Assembly: GCA_016875595.1 (NCBI GenBank)
Contig: VGPI01000130.1
Coordinates: forward strand, 1 to 5,966
DNA length: 5,966 nucleotides
Direction: 5' to 3'
Source of the DNA: Candidatus Cloacimonadota bacterium
GTDB taxonomy: Bacteria > Cloacimonadota > Cloacimonadia > Cloacimonadales > Cloacimonadaceae
The position numbers and the translations under genes were made by a program. This document shows positions 1 through 4,457 of this stretch, one piece after another. The stretch's first letter is position 1. Every line of letters begins with the position of its first letter. The notes beneath the pieces were generated by a model that saw only the letters and a program-made list of their open reading frames with translations, was not told the origin of the DNA and searched no databases.

Positions 1-810
1 CTGCCGGCATTCAAATCCCTCCTGGAATACCGAACCCGGCACTTCCGCCAGTCAATCGGCATCGTCTATTATCCCGATGCCCAGTTCCCCGCTTATGCCG
101 GAAGACCGTTTCTTCTCCGCAATGACGCTGCCCGGCAGGAATTGCAGTATGACATGGAGATCAAACTCACCGACCGTATGGACTTATCCTTCCGCACCGC
201 CCACAACCGCGCAGAGAGGATCGCCGACCATCCCCGCTGGCTTGACCGCCAGGTCATCACCGGTGACTGGAAGACCCGCGACTCCATTATCCGGCTTAGC
301 TTTATCCGATATGACCGGCATCTGGTGACCGTGGATGACCTGCCTGTCGAAAGCGCCCCTACGACTGGACAAGCGGTGGTTATGCAACAGACCGGAGGTA
401 ATAGGGCATCTTTCCGAATGCCGACCAATGATCGATACCGCACTCGTCTGTTTGCCCGGTATCGCATCACTGCCCGCTGGCAGAACCAATTGACCTGCGT
501 TTACGACCTCGAGCACGGCAGCAATTTCCGCCGCAACGGCGTCATCATCGACAACCGCTTTCTCTACCGTCACAAAACGCATCGCCTCAGCTTCGGGATC
601 AAGACCTGGCACACCCAAAACGCCATCTACGACTATTCCCCGGATGACGACAACTCCCTGCCCTATAGCCACTATCTCAATAAAAACCTGAATCTCTACG
701 CCGCTTTTTCCACCACCTTCCGTTATGGTGATCTATCCCTGCGTGCCGAGCAGGAACTTCACCGTGACCGGCGCACCCGGATCTACACCGGTTTCACCCT
801 GTCTTTCTGA
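1..810 (+). CDS. C-terminal part of an outer-membrane beta-barrel protein (5' end outside window)
   Basis: Frame 1 is open from the first base to the TGA at 808-810, giving 269 residues with no start needed inside the window; the gene is cut by the left edge. A TTG at 142 is an internal codon, since the same style of sequence runs continuously upstream of it. The protein is made of short alternating polar/hydrophobic stretches rich in Arg, Tyr, Phe, Asp and Asn (for example RTRLFARYRITARW and LYAAFSTTFRYGDLSLRAEQ), separated by charged turns. It ends in YTGFTLSF, with a terminal Phe like the BAM-recognised beta-signal of outer-membrane barrels. I infer an outer-membrane location. The specific family is not recognisable. 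One possibility is the C-terminal barrel of a larger protein with an N-terminal helix-hairpin-helix region, but that part would lie outside the window. Its 3' end overlaps the convergent exonuclease gene by 28 bp. Confidence 0.7.
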   Translation: MPAFKSLLEYRTRHFRQSIGIVYYPDAQFPAYAGRPFLLRNDAARQELQYDMEIKLTDRMDLSFRTAHNRAERIADHPRWLDRQVITGDWKTRDSIIRLSFIRYDRHLVTVDDLPVESAPTTGQAVVMQQTGGNRASFRMPTNDRYRTRLFARYRITARWQNQLTCVYDLEHGSNFRRNGVIIDNRFLYRHKTHRLSFGIKTWHTQNAIYDYSPDDDNSLPYSHYLNKNLNLYAAFSTTFRYGDLSLRAEQELHRDRRTRIYTGFTLSF

Positions 811-2009
811 GCTCGGGTTTCAATCCTATGCCTGAGCCGTTTCACCCGCTTTTCCGCTGCCCAGATATCACGGAGATCATGGATCGTATCGGTCTGCAGA
901 TATTTCAATAACCGCTCCGCCTCCTTCAGCGCTGCCGGATATTCCCGGAGCCGACGTTCCAGGAGGATCGCATATTCCAGCATCGAGGGCGGATGCAAGA
1001 GCTCGGCGCCAATGCCAAAATAGCGCCGGCAGAGCTGATATTCCCCCCACCGCTTATGCAAGATCCCCAAGTCATAGACCAATTCCGCGGTCACTTGGTC
1101 ATCCTCAAACAAGGCGGTGAGGATATCGATCGCATGGTCGTCAAAACCCTGTGAGGTATAAAGCCGCGCCACGGCACAGTAATCGATCCGCAGATCACGC
1201 TTTGCCGGAATGGGGATGCGCACCGAGTCAGCGATCAAAGCCAGCAGCACTGCCGTATGCAGGACGTCCGACTGGTTGTGGAGAAAGATGCGGCGGATGA
1301 GCTCCGGATCGCCGTTCATCAGGAACTGGTAATAGGTCTGCGGGATCAGCGAACCCGGGATGTCCAGTTCCCGATCGCGGATATGCCCGAGGATATAATA
1401 TTCCAGCGTCTCCAAATTACAGCTCGGAGCACGGTTCTTCCACAGCCGCCGTGCCAGATGCAATACGTCCAGATGCGGACGCTGTCGTAAAGGCAGCCAC
1501 AGGTTATTGACCAGAAAGCGCGACTCCAGTACGGGCAGGTCAAAGGTCTTGCCATTGAAAGTAACGATCAGCGCTTTTTCTTCCAGACGTTGCTGCAGAA
1601 ACTCAAAGGAATTGAGCTCCGCCTCCGGCTCCGGCAGAAAGATCTGCTCCACCACAAAGCGGTCGCCTTCATAAAATCCCAGTCCGATCAGAAAAGCCAG
1701 CGTTCCGCCCCGACCCAGACCGGTGGTCTCCAGATCAAGAACGAGGAGGTCCTCCCGCCCCCAGCCATGGCCGGGTTCCAAACCCGCCCATTGCACCACC
1801 ACCTTGGGCAGCCTATCCATCTGCAACGGCAGCTCGTCAATCCTGGACTGAACCGGATGCTCCGTCCGGGTGTAATACACCGGATAATCCTGGTGACCGG
1901 AGAACTGCCCGGGCAATGCTGCCTGCAACGAGACCCTGATCGCCGCTTTGATCTCGCTGGCAAAGTCCTCACCCAAGGGAAAACGGCCGTCTAATTCATC
2001 ATAATTCAC
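783..2009 (-). CDS. yprB: YprB-like ribonuclease H-fold (DEDD-type) exonuclease
   Basis: This 408-residue protein matches the YprB / RNase_H_2 family, predicted metal-dependent 3'-5' exonucleases with a ribonuclease H fold. The exonuclease core spans roughly residues 86-260. Motif I is LVLDLETTG with D92 and E94. Motif II is TFNGKTFDLP with D157, followed by HLDVLHL with D181. The family signature CNLETLE...DIPG..IP..YY runs from 198 to 228, and motif III is HNQSDVL with D248, so all four expected acidic ligands are present. The N-terminal 85 residues are a less conserved extension. Residues about 275-400 are helical and TPR-like (repeated Y, L, A and ER patterns), as in YprB homologues. The substrate is unknown; in Bacillus subtilis yprB lies beside the helicase gene yprA, but no helicase is seen here. 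The start is GTG at 2009; the next in-frame Met (residue 64) would remove much of the N-terminus. The upstream ribosome-binding site is weak. It lies 256 bp downstream of the DUF3795 gene on the same strand and probably shares its transcript. Confidence 0.85.
   Translation of the reverse strand: MNYDELDGRFPLGEDFASEIKAAIRVSLQAALPGQFSGHQDYPVYYTRTEHPVQSRIDELPLQMDRLPKVVVQWAGLEPGHGWGREDLLVLDLETTGLGRGGTLAFLIGLGFYEGDRFVVEQIFLPEPEAELNSFEFLQQRLEEKALIVTFNGKTFDLPVLESRFLVNNLWLPLRQRPHLDVLHLARRLWKNRAPSCNLETLEYYILGHIRDRELDIPGSLIPQTYYQFLMNGDPELIRRIFLHNQSDVLHTAVLLALIADSVRIPIPAKRDLRIDYCAVARLYTSQGFDDHAIDILTALFEDDQVTAELVYDLGILHKRWGEYQLCRRYFGIGAELLHPPSMLEYAILLERRLREYPAALKEAERLLKYLQTDTIHDLRDIWAAEKRVKRLRHRIETRAQKDRVKPV
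811..837 (+). terminator. Possible weak hairpin terminator of the beta-barrel gene
   Basis: Immediately after the TGA of the barrel gene, GCTCGGG (811-817) can pair with CCTGAGC (831-837) around a 13-nt loop, with one G-U pair. The downstream tract is only mildly T-rich (CGTTTC..., CTTTTCC), so efficiency as an intrinsic terminator is doubtful. The hairpin lies inside the C-terminal codons of the opposing exonuclease gene, so its sequence is also constrained by that protein. Confidence 0.25.
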
Positions 2010-2034
2010 AGCTCATCAACCAATCGATAGCCAA

Positions 2035-2194
2035 TCGTAGGGGCGCTTTCCATCAGCGCCCAAACTTCTATCACCTCTTTCGGCACCCGCATCCTCACTT
2101 TCGTAGGGGCGCTTTCCTTCAGCGCCCAAACTTCTATCACCTCTTTCGGCACCGGCATCCTCACTTTCGTAGGGGCGCTTTCCTTCAGCGCCCC
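2035..2194. repeat. Tandem 66-bp repeat, 2.4 copies, each with a perfect hairpin
   Basis: Copies start at 2035 and 2101, with a partial third from 2167 to about 2193. The spacing is exactly 66 bp both times. The two full copies differ at only two positions (2052 versus 2118 and 2088 versus 2154). Each copy opens with GTAGGGGCGCT and contains the inverted repeat GGGCGCT/AGCGCCC around a 7-nt loop; in the third copy the stem extends to 8 bp (GGGGCGCT/AGCGCCCC). One of the two substitutions falls in the loop, so the stem is preserved in every copy. GTAGGGGCG-type palindromic elements occur as dispersed intergenic repeats in several bacterial phyla; this similarity is from memory and not tested. 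Transcribed, the array would put three GC-rich hairpins between the DUF3795 and exonuclease cistrons. Confidence 0.9.
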
Positions 2195-2265
2195 ATTTCC
2201 CCGAGGCATTTGCTGCATGGGCTGCCACGGACACACCGTCAACCGAAGGATGGTACATCCCCGGT

Positions 2266-2604
2266 TCAATTGCCTCTCATCGACTCGATCGTGGCTTTGG
2301 CGGACGGCACATGCTCATAGATAAAACTATTGGTCGCACAAGGAAAATCGGCACATTCGGCACAACTGGCATAGCCCTTGCCCACCACGCAGGCACGGAT
2401 CGGGCACTGGGAGCACCAACCAAAGCGGACGCCCTTGCTCATGCAACCCTCGCAATTGATGTCTTGCGCCGTCAATTCGGCTTCATAGGTCTTTGACCAA
2501 CGTACCGCAATGTCCCGGCGCTGTTCGTCATTATTGTCACGCGTGGCGACGAAACACTCGCAGCCCGGACAATCCAAACCACAGGCGGATAAGATCTTAG
2601 TCAT
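2266..2604 (-). CDS. DUF3795 family cysteine-rich protein
   Basis: This is a 112-residue protein with 12 cysteines in the arrangement typical of DUF3795: CGLDCPGCEC at 8-17, INCEGC at 49-54, WCSQCPIRAC at 63-72 and CAECADFPC at 81-89. The pairs and triplets suggest bound zinc or an iron-sulphur cluster, but no biochemical function is established for the family. There is no signal peptide or membrane segment, so it is probably cytoplasmic. The length is normal for a single-domain member and the gene looks intact. The start is ATG at 2604, preceded by GGGGAG about seven bases upstream, a good Shine-Dalgarno, and a near-consensus promoter lies about 90 bp upstream. Downstream, the repeat array and the exonuclease gene follow on the same strand. 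Confidence 0.88.
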   Translation of the reverse strand: MTKILSACGLDCPGCECFVATRDNNDEQRRDIAVRWSKTYEAELTAQDINCEGCMSKGVRFGWCSQCPIRACVVGKGYASCAECADFPCATNSFIYEHVPSAKATIESMRGN

Positions 2605-2695
2605 ATTTTTCTCCCCGGATCGGGCAGTGATCCCGGCGCTCCCGTTCGAGGATCAGCCGATAGTCACCACTTCATCCCGTTCATTTTACCCGGAT

Positions 2696-2725
2696 ATAAT
2701 AAACTGAGCCCCGCCTTTTTGTCAA
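2696..2725 (-). promoter_or_regulatory. Sigma70-type promoter for the DUF3795 gene
   Basis: Reading the - strand, a perfect -35 box TTGACA (2725-2720) is followed, after 18 bases, by TATTAT (2701-2696), one mismatch from TATAAT. Transcription would start near 2690, leaving a 5' untranslated region of about 85 bases before the ATG at 2604. Position and direction fit the DUF3795 gene, and possibly the exonuclease gene beyond it. The call rests on sequence match and context only. Confidence 0.65.
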
Positions 2726-2895
2726 TGATGACTTCCGGATATCGGTGTTTTCCTCATGCTTGATCCTGATGGATCGGCTATACTCACCATCACCAATGTA
2801 TTAACTCCCATTCACCAGCCCTTTCTCTATCCTTGTTCATTCAGGGTACGCATCACGGTCCCCGATCCCGTAGATTTCCCTATTTTTGTCTATGT

Positions 2896-2983
2896 TCCTT
2901 GCTTGATTACCTTAGTATAACCTTAGTATAACCTTACGGTTGTAAGGTTATACTAAGGTTATACTAAGGTAATCAAGCAAGGA
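2896..2983. repeat. Perfect 88-bp palindrome: 42-nt arms, 4-nt loop
   Basis: The left arm (2896-2937) is the exact reverse complement of the right arm (2942-2983), separated only by GGTT (2938-2941). I checked all 42 pairs; symmetry fails at 2895/2984, where the flanks become unrelated. Each arm also contains an 11-bp tandem repeat, CCTTAGTATAA twice, followed by CCTTAC. The element can form a cruciform in DNA or a 42-bp RNA hairpin. Each strand also contains TTGATT followed after 18 bases by TATAAC (+ strand 2903-2908 and 2927-2932, mirrored on the - strand), so weak promoters in both directions are possible. There is no U-tract, so a simple terminator is unlikely. It may be a miniature inverted-repeat element, an operator for a dimeric or oligomeric regulator, or a double-stranded RNA source. 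No target-site duplication is apparent. Confidence 0.95.
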
Positions 2984-3160
2984 GGAGGCAGTGGATCATC
3001 TTTGTCAAAACTGGTATGAACAAGCGGTGAAATCGCCACGACCCCCGCCGCGATCCTGCTGAAGGTCGGGCGGAATAAGGAGAATAGGCGATCGATAGGT
3101 GGAAGGTGGATAAATGCAAAATTAAAGTTTGCCAATTTGAATATCCCGATTACCATGGTT

Positions 3161-3196
3161 CTTGTAGTGGTATCTATCGGAAGATACCTCTGCGAG
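3161..3196 (+). promoter_or_regulatory. Stable leader hairpin upstream of the small ORF
   Basis: Bases 3161-3175 pair with 3182-3196 around the 6-nt loop ATCGGA. The inner seven pairs are perfect (GGTATCT/AGATACC), followed by one T-T mismatch (3168/3189) and seven more pairs, two of them G-U when read as + strand RNA. The G-U pairs would become A-C mismatches on the opposite strand, which favours + strand transcription of a structured leader. It ends 16 bases before the AGGAGG at 3212. No known riboswitch class is recognised. Confidence 0.5.
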
Positions 3197-3211
3197 TAAG
3201 ATATGCCCAAA

Positions 3212-3224
3212 AGGAGGTATTCTA
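3212..3224 (+). promoter_or_regulatory. First copy of a duplicated ribosome-binding-site block
   Basis: The 13-nt block AGGAGGTATTCTA recurs exactly at 3386-3398. Here its last base is the A of an ATG at 3224, six bases after GGAGG, an ideal spacing for initiation of the 64-residue small ORF. Flanking CCCA (3206-3209) and TGGG (3225-3228) could form a short stem placing the Shine-Dalgarno in the loop, but four pairs make this weak. Confidence 0.55.
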
Positions 3225-3418
3225 TGGGTGGGGGAGTAATCTTGAAATTCCCCTTTGATCCGGTAAATGGCGGAGTTTTTTTTATCCGTCCGGCTGGAAC
3301 TGTGTCTGGAGGAAAACCTGGTTCGGAGCATCGTCTCCGGGACAGGTCGATCAGTGCTTCAATCCAACCACAAAACAAGTACCTGAGGAGGTATTCTAAT
3401 GAAACAAACGATCATTGA
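3224..3418 (+). CDS. Small ORF of 64 residues, possible leader peptide; coding status uncertain
   Basis: ATG at 3224 follows an excellent Shine-Dalgarno (AAAAGGAGG, 6-nt spacer), and the frame runs to the TGA at 3416-3418, overlapping the ARPP-1 start by 20 bp. An in-frame ATG at 3203 would add seven residues but lacks a good ribosome-binding site. The product (MGGGVILKFPFDPVNGGVFF..., then a basic, Ser-rich tail) has no recognised domain, signal peptide or membrane segment. The frame crosses a terminator-like hairpin and another stable hairpin, so it may be only chance open sequence inside a structured leader. If translated, it could couple translation to the ARPP-1 gene through the overlap. 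The start context is the only strong evidence. Confidence 0.3.
   Translation: MGGGVILKFPFDPVNGGVFFIRPAGTVSGGKPGSEHRLRDRSISASIQPQNKYLRRYSNETNDH
3244..3283 (+). terminator. Terminator-like hairpin with T8 tract inside the leader (possible attenuator)
   Basis: GAAATTCC (3244-3251) pairs with GGAGTTTT (3272-3279, two G-U pairs). After a one-base bulge at 3271 the stem continues with CC/GG (3252-3253 with 3269-3270). The 3' side runs into eight consecutive T residues (3276-3283). This is the layout of an intrinsic terminator, though its stem is AT-rich at the base and of moderate strength. Lying about 120 bp upstream of the ARPP-1 start, it could attenuate transcription into that gene, perhaps depending on ribosome passage through the small ORF; that role is inference. 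Confidence 0.35.
3316..3347 (+). promoter_or_regulatory. Second stable leader hairpin upstream of the ARPP-1 gene
   Basis: Bases 3316-3328 pair with 3335-3347 around the 6-nt loop CATCGT: ACCTG/CAGGT at the base, one G-A mismatch (3321/3342), then TTCGGAG/CTCCGGG with two U-G pairs as + strand RNA. Twelve of thirteen positions pair. As with the hairpin at 3161-3196, the G-U pairs favour a + strand transcript. It lies 38 bases before the second ribosome-binding-site block. Confidence 0.5.
3386..3398 (+). promoter_or_regulatory. Second copy of the ribosome-binding-site block; sets the ARPP-1 start
   Basis: AGGAGGTATTCTA is identical to 3212-3224 and offset by exactly 174 bp. GGAGG ends seven bases before the ATG at 3399, a near-ideal Shine-Dalgarno spacing that fixes the start of the ARPP-1/DUF6569 gene. 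The one-base difference in spacing between the copies comes from the sequence just after the block. Confidence 0.75.
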
Positions 3419-4379
3419 AGGGCTGCAGGGTTTTACCCCGGCAAGCCCGCAGAGCGCAGCAGAATTGAGTATTATCCCACTGCTCGCTTCACAACCCGCT
3501 ACTCACAGTTATCTGTCTCTGCACCAGGCATTGCAGAGGGGCTCGCTGGTCATAACCGAGATCGACGAGATGGGTTCCGTACCCACATTAAAGGTCATCA
3601 ACAAAGGTAATGAGGTGGTTTTGATCCTCGATGGCGAAGAACTGCGCGGGGCAAAGCAAAACCGGATCCTCAATACCAGCATCCTCGTCCCGCCCAAGAG
3701 CGAGATCTACGTACCGGTAAGCTGTACGGAACGCGGCAGATGGCACCATATATCGGCTGAATTCTGTGAATCCGAAAACGTGCTGCCGTCAAAGAGCCGT
3801 TCCGCAAAATCCATGCGGGTGGCGGAAAACCTGAAAAGGCATAACGCTTATGATGCGGATCAGAGTATGGTGTGGCAGAATATCGGTGAGCTTCAGCATA
3901 AGCACAAGGTGTTTTCGCGTTCGGATGCGATGGCGGATGTGATGGATGAAAAGCGCTCCGATCTGGATAAGATCGCCGCCGAATTTTCGTTGCTGCCGGA
4001 GCAGGTGGGGATTTATGTGGAGGTGGCGGGAAAGTTTGCGGGACTGGATCTGGTCTCGTTGCCGCTGGTCTGGAGGGATCTGCATGACAAGATCATCCGG
4101 TCATATGCGATCGATCTGATGATGGCTGGACATTCCGCTCCACCTGCCGATCCGGCGAACCTGAAGCATCTGCTGGATTCCATTGGAGAGGCGGAATTTC
4201 TGCCCTTCAAGTCGGTTGGACTGGGTGAGGACTACCGGCTGGAATCTTCCTCATTGACCGGATCATTCCTGGTCTGGGAAGGGCAACCGGTACACTATGC
4301 CATATATCCCGGTTACCAGTCCGCTGCCGGAGAATGCTATCACAGCCCCCGTGGTATCATAAGAAGGGGAAGGCGTTGA
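3399..4379 (+). CDS. ARPP-1 / DUF6569 domain protein
   Basis: This 326-residue protein shows the signature of the ARPP-1 (formerly DUF6569) family. The hallmark stretch at residues 75-98 includes LDGEELRGAKQNRILNTSIL, followed by YVPVSCTERGRW (104-115) with conserved C109, E111 and W115, then a basic segment (KSMRVAENLKR, 137-147) and SMVWQNI (156-162). As I recall, the family was named from comparative genomics for association with ADP-ribosylglycohydrolase and rhodanese/phosphatase-superfamily proteins; its activity is not established, although the invariant polar residues suggest an enzyme. No such partner is in the window. There is no signal peptide or transmembrane segment, so it is probably cytoplasmic. 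The C-terminal part (about 198-326) is a mixed alpha/beta region ending in a basic tail (RRGRR). The length appears full. ATG at 3399 is supported by the strong Shine-Dalgarno at 3386-3391. A long structured leader precedes it, and it is convergent with the glycosyltransferase gene 78 bp downstream. Confidence 0.82.
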   Translation: MKQTIIEGLQGFTPASPQSAAELSIIPLLASQPATHSYLSLHQALQRGSLVITEIDEMGSVPTLKVINKGNEVVLILDGEELRGAKQNRILNTSILVPPKSEIYVPVSCTERGRWHHISAEFCESENVLPSKSRSAKSMRVAENLKRHNAYDADQSMVWQNIGELQHKHKVFSRSDAMADVMDEKRSDLDKIAAEFSLLPEQVGIYVEVAGKFAGLDLVSLPLVWRDLHDKIIRSYAIDLMMAGHSAPPADPANLKHLLDSIGEAEFLPFKSVGLGEDYRLESSSLTGSFLVWEGQPVHYAIYPGYQSAAGECYHSPRGIIRRGRR

Positions 4380-4457
4380 TCTGTTAATTATCATTCCGGG
4401 GGTGGTAATCGCCGCTCCCGGTTGAGATCGATGCGAAGCACCTATTGGAGTTGTGAT

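Larger units (their letters stand above)
2605..3398. other. Long intergenic region between divergent DUF3795 and ARPP-1 genes
   Basis: About 790 bp separate the two divergent starts. From left to right it holds the DUF3795 5' leader and promoter (2605-2725), a stretch with no recognisable feature (2726-2895), a perfect 88-bp palindrome (2896-2983), and then a + strand leader with hairpins, a small ORF and two ribosome-binding-site-like blocks. No tRNA, rRNA, CRISPR or transposase remnant is evident. Between 2984 and 3160 I see only a strong Shine-Dalgarno-like AAGGAGGAGG (2979-2988) directly at the right foot of the palindrome, followed by GTG (2991) and a 23-codon frame ending at 3062, too short to call. 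No convincing + strand promoter is visible outside the palindrome. Confidence 0.6.

Noticed and set aside
93..672. Antisense ORFs of 125 and 162 codons opposite the barrel gene
   Set aside because: They have no domain signature, and the + strand frame is continuous and shows a coherent beta-barrel pattern.
2035..2194. CRISPR array
   Set aside because: The 66-bp units are directly abutting, without variable spacers, and no cas gene is present; this is a tandem repeat.
2762..2775. Small hairpin GATCC-TGAT-GGATC
   Set aside because: Only five base pairs, with no T-tract and no relation to a start codon; expected by chance.
2896..2983. Fold-back amplification or assembly chimera as origin of the palindrome
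   Set aside because: A fold-back would continue as reverse complement into the flanks; symmetry stops abruptly at 2895/2984 and the flanks are unrelated. Not fully excluded without reads.
2896..2983. Integron attC site or simple intrinsic terminator
   Set aside because: attC sites have imperfect arms with core boxes and extrahelical bases, which are absent; there is no U-tract after either arm and the stem is AT-rich.
2991..3062. 23-codon leader peptide starting at GTG after AAGGAGGAGG
   Set aside because: The Shine-Dalgarno-like string is good, but most of it is part of the palindrome or its immediate edge, the start is GTG, and the peptide is too short to test; noted only in the intergenic entry.
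2959..3378. 139-codon - strand ORF across the intergenic region
   Set aside because: It uses a TTG start, runs through the palindrome arm and both leader hairpins on the opposite strand, and has no recognisable domain; the structural signals favour + strand transcription.
4396..4421. Bidirectional terminator between the ARPP-1 and glycosyltransferase genes
   Set aside because: Only CCGGG/CCCGG can pair, five base pairs around a 16-nt loop, with no T-tract on either side; too weak to call.
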